Shown piece by piece: positions 39,301-50,164 of a stretch of 55,728 nucleotides of DNA. The position numbers and the translations under genes were made by a program. Each line of letters begins with the position of its first letter. Position 1 is the stretch's first letter. The notes below the pieces were generated by a model that made no database searches, was not told the origin of the DNA, and saw only the letters and a list, made by a program, of their open reading frames with translations. The stretch comes from Nephromyces sp. MM_2019. Its lineage: Eukaryota > Apicomplexa > Aconoidasida > Nephromycida. The stretch spans positions 62,425-118,152 of the forward strand of contig JADHZB010002130.1 of the NCBI GenBank assembly GCA_015657535.1, in the 5' to 3' direction.

Positions 39301-41884
39301 ACACCCAGATCCTGATATAGGTGCAGACACCAACATACACTAGAAGATTAATAGAGTGCACACACCACTCGTGAAAAAAAAACCAGACACTCCTAAACTC
39401 ATCCTTTGCTATTAAAGGTGCATCATAAGTCGCTAGATATATTATTAAATACTAGTAGTAAAAATATACAAAAGACATCCTATTAAAATAGATATAGTAG
39501 CTAATAATTCATGCGATCCATCTGTTGAGTAACTTTTGAAAAATCAGCTAAGTTAAAGAGTTTTTCTTGCGTGAATGCTTCAATTAAAATATGATTCTAT
39601 GAGCAGAGCAAGCATAGAAAGTATTAGTGATGTAATCTGTAGGAGAAAATCAGTGTAGACTGCTAGATTCTACTAAAAACATACACGTCAGAGATATACG
39701 CATCAGAGGGCTTGGCTGCTAGTATTAACATATGTGTGCATCAGAGCATAACCTATAGAAAAGCAATAGCACCTAGTCTTACCTGAGAGATGACCATGAA
39801 AATCCCGTACAACCTTGTTCTGCTCCAGATCCCAACACTTAACCCTGTTGTCTTCACCACAGCTAAACAGATAAGGATGACGGTCAGAAACAACGAGATC
39901 TTTGACGGTATTAATGTGCCCCGTCAATGAAAGCTTCAAAACACCTGTAGCCAGATCCCATATCTTTATCAACCGATCGTTGCCGCCTGCATGAAGAAAG
40001 ATGCAAAATTCTTCAAAAAATTGGCTCTGATGCATCTTTTTTATACGGAAATTCAGATAATCTTCAGTACTATTCACTCAACATACAGATACATGGAATA
40101 AGCCGAAAAAATCATGATTTTTTATGAAAAAAAAACTATAATCATAATCAACATATTTAATAATAAACAGCCAAGCTTTGATCAGGAAAAATACCAAATT
40201 AAGCGCATTTAGTAGAGAATATTCTAAAGGGACCCACTGCACCGTCTCCACATATAAAATTATACCTTTTGTATAACTTATAAATCCCAAAATGGCAGCC
40301 CAAAAACTCAAAAAAAATCCACATCATCACAAACTGTATTCCATATTTAAACCACCTTAAGTATGACAAAGAGGCCACAATATAAACCTCCCACATACCG
40401 CTAGCAAACCAGTCATTCGTGGGATCAACTGCTAAGCACTGTACCCAACCCTGATGACCAGATATTACTCGTTGAAGCACCCATGGGGGATGCCAGGAAG
40501 GCTCATTAACCGCTAAAGCTGACCAAGAAAGCTTCAGATTGGAAAGCTCCTGGTTGTTATATTCTCTTCCTAAACAACATAAATCGGTATTAAAAAAATA
40601 ACAGGAAAGGAAAAGGAGAGAAGCAGGAAATCCAAGCTCAAAATGTAGAGAACACATATATAATATCGCTACAATTAATATTACAAAAGAAGAGGTGGTG
40701 ATCAGAAAAAGAAGCGTAATTTACTAGAGGTGAAGACACAAAGTAGCATAGTTGTTGTACGTTAAAAATAAAAGCAAACTATCGGAAGATGAACCTACCT
40801 GAAAGAAATGATTGTAGTATTACCAATGATGAAAAAAGTGTGGATACCTGTACCTCTGGTAATTCGGAGTGAAAATAATAATAGTATGCCATGCCTTGCA
40901 TTAAATTAAATGCCGCATGACCATTTTTGTAAGAATGATAGCTCATACTTGAAGAAAATAAGGCTTAAATAGCCCGGAGAAATATCAGCTAGAACCCTAT
41001 GCGTGCATTTTTACTAGTCATTGGATAGCGCTACAAGGAGGGACTCACAAGCTTCACGAATAAGATTTAAGCTGGTTAATTAAACAGTATGTAAGATGCA
41101 AATTTTGTCATGATGAAAAGAATGTTTTACTCAAAGAAGAGCAACAGTAGCCATCTTTATTGGCACTTTTTATAGAATAATATTAACTCTTTTGAAACCC
41201 CTTATTCATAAATATTTGCGATATAGCTTGCTAACCCGTAGATAAATCACTGTTAAAATTAGCTAAAGCATCTTCATCCGTATAGACTTCCTTTGACCTG
41301 GCTTTAACAGGCCCTTTATCTGTATTCCTATCCTTCCAGCCCATCAGGGTCCCTCCAATACCAATCCCTACTTCATCTGCAGTGATGCTTTCCCTCATAA
41401 ATGATGAGCTAGAAGCCTTGCCTGCTGCCGGTGCTCCTGCAATAGTTGAACTAAAGTGACCCCTCTTGCTGGATTCCCCCAGTAATTGATCCACCCTTTT
41501 TGACAATGGAATACTCTTGGTTCCGTATTTGTCATACTCCCCGCCATCCACAACCGTAGAATCAAGCGAATTCTTTTCTTTTTGTGGCTGTGCAGGACTG
41601 TAGTACATGAAATATTCGCTTCCCAACTTCATCTTTAACTTGGAGTCAAAAGCCTCCCAATTTTGAGCTGGCCTTTGTGTCTCTGGAGCTTTGTAAAGGC
41701 TAAAAGTGCTTTGATAACTATCACCCAAAAGTCTTGAAAAGTCTCTGATACCGGCATCTCCATCAGAAGCAGATAATGTAGTTGATGAGGCGGGAGCAGT
41801 AGGAAGAGTCGTAGTAGCAGGCGTGCCCGCGGCTACCTTCATGGTCATGTGGGGTACATGAGCCGTAACGTTAGAAGGCTGCAT
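36389..41884 (-). CDS. PLRG1: Pleiotropic regulator 1 (PRL1/PLRG1), spliceosomal WD40 protein
   Basis: Core member of the Prp19/NTC complex of the spliceosome, nuclear. Eight exons read leftwards: 41884-41236, 40569-40399, 39986-39783, 39125-38935, 38447-38319, 38134-38013, 37615-37456 and 36469-36389. They total 1707 nt, giving 568 aa, all in phase. The first about 230 residues are the variable, Ser/Thr/Ala-rich N-terminus. The WD40 propeller follows, starting [17 protein letters not shown], with clear repeats including [52 protein letters not shown] and [10 protein letters not shown]. The family-specific end is intact: [18 protein letters not shown], then [21 protein letters not shown] and VWRP. 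Intron 5 uses a GC donor (AAG|GCAAGT). ATG 41884 follows an acceptor-like tgtag two bases upstream, so a 5' UTR intron is likely. Confidence 0.95.
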
Positions 41885-44800
41885 AGCTACATTCCAGGAA
41901 AAACAAGAAAACAATAGGGATATTCGTAGAGCACGAAAATAAGCGCGCGTTACTAAGCAGCGACCGCCAACTAAATTCTGGATTAAGCATAAAGCAGCAA
42001 CATGAAGAAGAACATATCTTCACTAAATGGGAAAAAATGACTAAATGATCTCTCAAAAGCCTTAAAGATTACGAAGAATATATGCAGATAAATGAGAGTC
42101 CAACTCACAAAAGTTAAGAGGGACTTCGTGCGTCCGCGCGTTGAGAAATTAACAAGAAAAAATAAGAGTAGAAACAAGCCATTGCAGGGAATAAAATGCC
42201 AAGCAGGAAGTAAATGAGCAAAGCAAGCGTTCTGCTGTGAAAGAAGGGCAAAAAAGACCGCGCTGCATCATTAGAAACCTTGTAACTTCAGCATAAATAG
42301 TAGTCACCACTGGCACTGCTGCCTCTCATCGAATGAATTGGATGTCATAGCAGTACTATAAGATATACAGCGATTTAGCTGAAACAAATCCTCTTATTAC
42401 TGCTAAGTTTCGTACCGCTCATTCCGGTAAATACAATTGATGAGTGGAAGGGCGCCAAAAACAAAAAAGAAGGCTACTTGCCTAAGAAAAAGGACTCATT
42501 GTACCGCTGGTTGTAACTGCAAAAGTAGAGACGCAACATAAGTATATGTTTAGGGCAATTTCTTTATTTCCCCTATCAATATTAGTGAGATATCAATGAA
42601 GAGCACGCCCCCCGTAAAGTGTGATCATTCATCATCAGCAGAGGTGAGAACCATACTTACTCGATCGATGAGAAAGAGAGATGAGAAGCGTACTTACTCG
42701 ATCGATGATAAGGCGAGAAACTTTCCACATGCTTGTTCAGCTTCGTGTACCACGTGCGCGACGTAGCCCTGTTACGGGACAAAAGCAGGTCTTCAAAAGT
42801 AGTAGACTCGTCCCACAGTTATGATGAGCGTATAATCATCGCCTTGCATGCTTCTATAGCGCTGGCCGGCAACAACAGGGGAGCTACCGATGCAAAGTGG
42901 CGTACTGGCGGGCATGAACAAAAAATACCCTGTCACATCGGCAAATTCGCGACAACGGTTAGCAATATTAATGTAACACGCCATCAATGTTTCAGCCGGT
43001 GAGCTATGGAATAAGTCACGGTCAGTCTAGGCCTAGAAATTGCAAGCATGACGCTAAAATATGAATAAAGTAAAGCTTGTGGAATGTAATCCGAAAGGCA
43101 GCATTCCTGTGTTACATATATCATTGCTACTTTATTCCAATCACTACACAAGAATATAATGCGCGGTAGATACTTGGTGTGTGCCCGAGGTAGGTATTTG
43201 CTGTGTCGGTCTGACAGTCAGGTAGTGAGCTTTCAAGAAAACTAGGAAACTGAGCTAGTTCTGGACTATACGAGGGCATCTGTCTATTAGCTTCGGTTAG
43301 AATTCTCTAACTAGACTTTACAAGCAGTACCACGCCATCACTCCAGTCACGGCTCCACAGCAGTACCACGATATACCTCCTATCACATCTGCCTAATTTG
43401 AAATTCCATATTTTCAGTCATTCATCCCGAGGTAAATCAGGCGCACAATGTTCACCGCTATTCCATTTCTATTGCTAAGGCAGTAGTAACTACACCATGA
43501 GAATTTGCCGTATACTGACGAGTAGCTCAGTTTTTTCTTTTGCCTGCAATGGTTCGCCAACCCAGCAGATATTTATTGTCGAGGAAAGTGTCAAGAAAGC
43601 ATAGAATCATACAAATTGGTACTCCCCTCACTTTATTTGCCAGCAAAAAAAAATCTCAGTTTCTTACTGACGCGCGTCTCCCCAAATATCAGTACCAAAC
43701 GCGCAGCTTGTTCTCGCTGTCTGCGATATCCAAGTCAGGAAGACAGATACTTTGAGCATATATCATTTAGATATTAACGAAAAAAGTTGAACTTAACAGT
43801 AGTAGCAACCTACTTTTCAAAGAGCGGCTTTATCTAACGTATAGAATTTAGCTCATAGTGTCGTACGCACAATTTTCTTAGTCACTGCGGCACTAAATAT
43901 CTACCCCCTCCACCAGCTCTCGACAACTCATCCTGATAGAGACAACTCACATCCTGTCGTTGGATGACAGTAATATAGCAGACTATATCAAGACTATAAG
44001 AACATATTTTCAATAAGGACGGCGCTTACACCGCTGGGAGTAGCTAAACAAAGATGCAAAGGACCTAGCCAGCACATGCAGGAGATACATGATCATCAAT
44101 ACAGCATCGGGAACCGCAGCAAGATCAATAGGGAAACTGTCTAGAAATTTAAAACAAAAAGATATGCATGCCTAGTGCTCTCTGCTGACACTTGCGCAGT
44201 CTTGTTTTCTTGCGCAAAGAATTCTGGTGTACATTACCCTTTTAAGCGTCAATGGCAAAACTAATCGCATGACTTAGAAAGACAACCTAACCCAAAGAAG
44301 AGCTCCCAAGACTGAATGAGTAACTTTTAAAGACTCCTGCTGCAACACCAGTTTAGATGAGCTTGTTCCCAACATTTTCAACGTATATTCATGATACTAC
44401 TAGAAATAGCAGCACAAATTACTAAACCTTGAACTAAACTAAAAGTTAACGGATACACATATCTATCCACATCCAAATGGGGAGCAAATACACCAAGAAA
44501 TTCACCCCATCACAACCCACTCAAAAGAATGCATCAGACCAAACATTTCCGGCCGTAAACCATTGATAACAGACTGGCCAATAACGACCCTTGCACAACA
44601 ATGAGTACCCTCAAGGACAACAGCAGAAGTCAAATAGCAAGACCTATTTTTGCTTCACTAGTTCATTTTCAGAAAACATGAACCTCCAATCTCGCAGCGT
44701 AATCGACATATCAGTATTAAGTTAATTTTTGTTCAAAGCAATGCGCTATACACGCAATTAAAGCAAAATTAATAGCATGACATGCAGCTCTTGAGTCGCA

Positions 44801-44901
44801 CTATCTTTAGCAGACTCAACAATTCGATAGGAAGCCAGAAAATTAACAAATATTTCTCCAAAAAGTTAGGCTACCAGACGAGATAACTACTAAGGCTGTG
44901 C
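41885..44901. other. Intergenic region upstream of PRL1
   Basis: About 3 kb between PRL1 and uS12, both transcribed leftwards. It should contain the PRL1 leader and promoter and the uS12 3' UTR. Apart from the duplicated splice-donor-like repeat at 42645-42709, nothing was recognised. The open frame at 42733-43002 has no family resemblance. Confidence 0.45.
42645..42709 (-). repeat. 37-bp tandem duplication carrying two splice-donor-like sites
   Basis: The sequence tacttactcgatcgatga occurs at 42654-42671 and again at 42691-42708, period 37 bp. Read on the minus strand each copy gives ATCGATCGA|GTAAGTA, a near-perfect donor. It lies about 0.8 kb upstream of the PRL1 start codon, in the right orientation to splice to the acceptor just before that codon. 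A role as duplicated 5' UTR donors is inferred. Confidence 0.5.
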
Positions 44902-47117
44902 TTATATACGCCTCTTCTCTTTTTTGCCTTTGAAAAGTGCTAATAGGGAGGTTCCAGATACCTTAACAACCTTAAAACGCACACCAGGAATATCACCTAC
45001 GGCATGACCAGAACGTCCGAAACCGCTTACCAACACTTCATCATTTTCATCAACATAGTTCAAGCAGCCATCGCGAGGTACAAAAGCAGTGATCTTCTTC
45101 CCATTCTTTAGAAGCTGTACTCGTACACATTTCCTGATAGCGGAGTTAGGCTGCAAGAAATTAGAGGATAAATAACGTCACAGCTAGGAAACAGTAAGGT
45201 CACCATGTCTAGGCCACAATAACTTTGAGACAGATAACCAAAAATACGCATAGACTTGGTTAGAAAAGCATGGCATATAACTCCATGTAATACTTGTCCG
45301 GAGTATGCAAATCTATCTCAATGTACCGAAGGATAAACTCAGACACATAATAGCTACTATTCGAAAAACTGGGGAGAGCCTTAAGAGGCTTCAAAACTGC
45401 AACAGCCGTAAGCTCAAATCATGAAATCAGATATTCAAACGCACAAGACCTGCAATTCTTAGTATAGCAACAGCATAAAATAAACGTTAAGAAATCTTTT
45501 AAGAAGTTGAGGAAAGGAACACAAAAAGAGTAATACCCCGCAAAAAAAAGCTTCTCTGTATGGGCACTACGCATCCGCACACATTTAGGTCTTTCTCCAG
45601 CATCAGTACACCAAAATTTGCATCCATCTACAGAATTACACCAAAAGAATTAAGCATCATGGTATTCAGGGAATAATTTTACTCACCTGCTTAGCCTCAA
45701 TACCCAACTTTTCCACAACAATACCCTTTGCGTGCGAAGACCCTCCGAACGGATTAGACTTCCACTTGGTGCCCAAGTGAGCCTTTTTATAATCTTTATC
45801 AGCCCATCGTTGAGTTCTGCGCCTTGTGCGCAATTTCCTACCCGCGCGAATACCGCGAGCAATTCCTGAAAAGGTAAAATTAGATCAGTAGCATGATATA
45901 AAATACAGGATAAAATATAAAACATCGCTGGCCAGCATATATCTTCATACTTCATATAATCAAAGCTCATAAGATATAGCCTGCAGCATTGATATACTTA
46001 AGATAGCAGATCTAAGTAGCAAAAAGCATTTTCGATGTTAGCCGCAACTTTGATGAATGCATATCATAATATTGAGACCAGCCCCAGACTGTAAAGAACT
46101 AATACAATCAATCAAGCAAGTCCAGCAATTACCGTAAGCACATCATCACTTTCAATACTCAACCAGCAAAATGTACATCGCACCGGCTTGGTGCTTCACT
46201 GTCAGCTACAAGTGGTATACATGCCTGCCGTACACACTTTCAATAAGCAACAACAAAACACACTATTGTGCTTACACAAAAATGGCAACAAAGCTACAAA
46301 GCGCTCGCAAAACACCCCAATAGCGAGACGAAAACCCACATCATGCTAAATATTCCAAAGTGAGCGAAACACGGCAAAAGGTGCCCTTCAGTACCGGTAG
46401 GAAGTAAGAGCCAGCCCCGGTACCAACTTCAAATGAAATCCACAAGCTCAAAACAAAAAGCACAAATCACAACTTTGAAAAACACGATCACAACATTTAA
46501 TCAGAGTAATCACGTAAAACTGCAATGGAAGCGCCCGCGCTTTCACAACTAAAATAAAAGGAAGACGACACCGTAGCAGGGTCATCAACATAACAAAAGT
46601 TATCAGCCCAAAGAACACCCTTTTTTCCCAGCTACATCAATCAAGGGATAATCTACAATAGCCAAGGTAATTGCGGTACCGCTAGCAACCCCACTGTAAT
46701 ACAGTAAAACCAACGGCGCTCAAAGCAGAGGGAAGCAACCATAAACTCTTTGTTTTCTATTGTATAATCCCCCACATACTGGGAATAAAACCAAAAGGTA
46801 CGCCAATTTAAGCAGGCAACTTATATCCAAATCACAGGATAACCCAAACTACTGTGCCCTTCCCCTTAAAATTAAGAACTTAGCAAATATGTTATGATAA
46901 CACAAGTTCTGAATCACGCGCCAACTTCCTTCCCGCTTCCATCATACTCTAACGTAGCAAGAGACAGCACAAATGCCCTAACTTTTTCACCGCAACAACC
47001 AGCCATTCCAAGAAGATTGAATTTTTCAAAGGAGGTATGAAATACAAAAAGACATCATTCCAACCACCGTACGTAGATAAACATGAAATGCTTCACTTTC
47101 CACTGACCTGCGCCCAT
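44902..47117 (-). CDS. RPS23: 40S ribosomal protein S23 (uS12)
   Basis: Component of the decoding centre of the cytosolic small subunit. Three exons read leftwards: 47117-47108, 45865-45687 and 45150-44902, giving 145 aa with phases 1 and 0. Exon 1 codes only ATGGGCGCAG (Met-Gly-Ala plus one base). Joined to exon 2 it gives [15 protein letters not shown], close to MGSGKPRGLRAARKL as I recall it from apicomplexan S23. Conserved landmarks include [58 protein letters not shown] (hydroxylated Pro region in other eukaryotes) and [20 protein letters not shown]. Length matches the family (143-145). Exons 2 and 3 are beyond doubt. Exon 1 is chosen because it is the one upstream ATGGG with a donor (gtcagt) in the needed phase and at the expected sequence. 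Intron 1 is about 1.24 kb. Confidence 0.95.
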
Positions 47118-47140
47118 ATCGCCGCCTTTTACTTCAAACT

Positions 47141-47184
47141 ATCTCCACAAAATGTTATCTCCACAAAATGTTATCTCCACAAAC
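47141..47184. repeat. 16-bp tandem repeat just upstream of RPS23
   Basis: Unit atctccacaaaatgtt is repeated at 47141-47156 and 47157-47172, with a partial third copy to 47184. It starts 24 bp upstream of the proposed RPS23 start codon, inside the 112-bp gap to the divergent frame at 47230. This places it in the leader or promoter of one or both. The repeat is certain; a regulatory role is a guess. Confidence 0.8.
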
Positions 47185-47229
47185 CGACAAAGGCTTCAAA
47201 CACGATATGGCTTTTAATTTTACATACAA

Positions 47230-47494
47230 ATGAGCGATGGCCGTAGGAAGTCGACGCCAGACGAGTACGTCGTTAATACCTGTTACACAGAAGCCGTACA
47301 GATGGAGTGGCGTGCGCTTCGTAAGATGGTTTTTACCGCGCGTTTGGGGGTTCTTCGGCCCGTGACGCGGGCTACGAGTTCTTCCGTCCCTAAAAGTTAC
47401 CCGGCTCAGAGTTACACGTACAAGCGTGGCGGCTGTGCTCCACGCCGCGGAAGGTTTGTAACGTATCCGCGGCGGGAGGTGGGTTGTAAGCAAG
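47230..47494 (+). CDS. Candidate first exon of an unknown gene, divergent from RPS23
   Basis: Frame from ATG 47230, MSDGRRKSTPDEYVVNTCYT onwards, basic and GC-richer than its surroundings. It meets a good donor (AAG CAA G|gtaaga) after 47494, giving 88 codons plus one base. Without splicing it would run to 47592, 120 aa. The Arg-rich end (CAPRRGRFVTYPRREVGC) would suit a ribosomal or organellar protein, but no family is recognised. A possible later exon lies at 47970-48080 (MAEGPKITVWSNPADQ). The minus-strand frame over the same bases (47155-47520) overlaps the RPS23 promoter and is less likely. Confidence 0.35.
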
Positions 47495-47603
47495 GTAAGA
47501 TACTTACGCCTGGACTGCAAGATTATGGTGATGACGCGATGTGTGCGCTCCAGCGCCGCATGGAAGTCTACATACTAGCCAGGTCTAATTGAAGGGTTAT
47601 GAA

Positions 47604-47770
47604 GCATACTTTTGCGCCAGGGGTACAGAGGTAATAAACATACTTACACCCCAGGGGTACAGGGGTAATGAAAATACTTATCTGCTAGAAGTATATGGTA
47701 ATGCGTACTTATCTGCTAGAAGTACAGGGGTAATGAAAATACTTGTCTGCTAGAAGTACAGAATTTATGA
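47604..47770. repeat. Degenerate 32-35-bp minisatellite
   Basis: Five units start at 47604, 47639, 47673, 47705 and 47738, each of the form (c/a/g)atactta..tgctagaagtacaggggtaatgaa with variation. Later relatives around 47774-47870 are more diverged and longer. On the minus strand several units present TAAGTATT or GTAAGTATG, resembling splice donors. Confidence 0.75.
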
Positions 47771-47785
47771 ACATATTCACGTGTT

Positions 47786-50164
47786 TTAGGTTAGGGCGAA
47801 CCCAGCGTTTGTGGACATACTTACGTGCTCGAAAAACGTAGGTCGTGTCCACGAACATTTTACGTGCTAGAGGTAGCGATTTCTGCCCACAGCCCTGCGT
47901 TGGTGCTAGAAGTATATCGAGGGCGCTTATTTAAATTCTTGCTAGTTAGAAGCACAAGGGCCGCAATGCTGCATACCATGGCTGAGGGTCCCAAGATCAC
48001 CGTTTGGAGCAATCCTGCCGACCAACACCTTTTGCTGTGGTACTCACGGGCGAAGCAGCCTGCCCTGCCATTGAGTTACTGAGGCTTATCATTTAAGATA
48101 CAGTGCCCATGTACTACTAGATTACCAGCGCATCAGCTACTTGAAACAAGCGCGCAGCAAGATAAAAATGACTTTGAGTCGTGACGTCATCGCTCCTTTA
48201 TTGTTAAAGGAGATATTTACAGCAGTCCATGCATACATACTAGCGTCGGGCTTATCCTAAAACATCATTTACGGTTGTACCCCACGTTGTTCCTCCTACG
48301 CTGAGGATAACTGCAACCTCTCAGTCATGTTTATTCTGGGCCAATTCTATAGCTTTAGCGTAACGATACTCCGCTTTGAGAAAAAGAATACACGAGTTTC
48401 AACAGGCGAGTTAGACATACCCACAAAGAGTGCACTTAGTTGAAATAACCCAGTCCACTATACCAAAAAACAGTACTTCCATTATTACATAGCTAAAGGA
48501 CCGGCACGCTCAAGTTTTAGGATTTGTTCCATCTCAATCAGCAGGTACACTACGCTTTGCTGTGTGCACAAAATTTACGTGTATCCATTAAAATTCTTGG
48601 GGACGCGACCAGGAGTATTATTATAACTCACGAGCGACTCGTTACCTATTGTATACATTTTCATGCAGCGACTATACTATCCAAGCTCACCAGCAACCTT
48701 CATAGGCCGGTCATCACTAGTAGATCGCAGTAGGTAAATTTTGCGCAGCTAACTATAGGACAAGGATATGGTAGTTCAACTTTTGAGCCTACCGTTAGAA
48801 ACGGTTATATCAGACCGGTAGCCACGCTGGCCGTAGCAAGAATTTGGCTGATTGTGTTCAGAAATAAGCGGTTGGAAGGCAACCCAGATAAATTCCAAAA
48901 TGAAAGGTTCAGAAGGACTAAATAATCCAAAAAAATTGTATATAAAACAAAAAAAGATCGACTTCCTGTTGAAATTACTCCAGAAGAATCTAAAAAGCAG
49001 CCATGAGGACCTTAAAACAATTGGCAACCATCTCTATGGAATAAAATATTGTGCAAGACCAAGTTGAGCGCCACCGATAAAACAAGGTTCAAATATAGCG
49101 GAAAACCCAATCATGAAACAAAGGGGGGGGGGAAATCTGAGATATTCATGAGTTAGCTGACTCCAATGAAAATCTGTACTAAGAATCCCCATAATACAGC
49201 GGCTTCAAGCACGTTAAACTTGGCCAGCCATAATAATTGAGGAGCGAAGTTTCCAAAGCATTTTTAAAGTTTTTCCAAGATATCGCATCTCTTTAGGTAA
49301 TCATGAAACGTACCAATTTGCCGTATCTAAAAAATACAGACAAATGGGTGTATTTCCTTAGAGATAGCTAAGAAGGCCTTTAATATTCCCTAAAATTGTG
49401 GACTAAAAGCCGATCGCAACCACAAGGGCGTTACGGGGTCTTCCCAAAGACTAACGTCAGCAAATCACAGGCCTTCTCTCCACGGAAGAAATAGGCGAGT
49501 AACCGCATCTCGTGGAAAGGCCAGCTCAATTAAAATAAAAAATTGCACGACACACAGATAGCCGCGCAGCTTACCGCCCCAAGCTTGGAAGCGCGATTAT
49601 TATATGCTGCAACAAGTTACTCATGAGTAATCTAATCACCTAACAATACAAGCTAAGCATTAACGCAGTATATGACCGCACAAAACGCAGTGACACAAGC
49701 CGGAAAGTTACAAATAAGTTGATGATAAATGAGAATCTATTTCTGAATTTTTTTTTGCATTGCAGCTTCCTGCAATCATCATAAGATCATTATCTTGCAA
49801 ACCAAAATATTCTATAACCTCAGGAGAAGATAAAAACCTTAGACTTTCAAAGGCTAAGTAGCCTATTTCCAAAAAAAATGGACTAGACCATATCAATAGC
49901 TTTTCCATTTTCTCCCGTAGCATATACCATCGCGCTAAAAAGCTTCCCGCAAAAAAATTTTCAAAGTTTCCGATTAACAGTAACATCTTTTACAGAATTA
50001 GTTTAAAGTTCAAAACAAGCAAGAAGCGCTCTAAAACAATTCTATACTGACTGCCAGCAATCTGGGCTTTAGATTTTAATAGTATTTACTCCCATGTTTC
50101 AAGCTAAAAGACAGATGGGCAAAAAAAAACTTTTAAACGTAACAACTTTAATTCAGTATTACAT
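47786..50164. other. Region without recognised gene
   Basis: The first part continues the diverged repeat. A 34-codon frame at 47980-48082 has a coding look but no partner that I can prove. Frames on both strands at 48776-49067 and the minus-strand 92-codon frame 49986-49708, downstream of CCT2, match nothing I know. The last may be open by chance in the CCT2 3' flank. Confidence 0.4.

Noticed and set aside
45866..47107. Possible C/D-box snoRNA in RPS23 intron 1
   Set aside because: TGATGA-like boxes occur on the minus strand near 46145 and 46575, but no matching D box at the right distance or terminal stem was found.
49708..49986. 92-codon minus-strand frame with an ATG just beyond CCT2
   Set aside because: AT-rich and hydrophobic, with no recognised homologue. 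It starts 179 bp past the CCT2 stop, most likely in 3' flanking sequence. It could still be a small gene.
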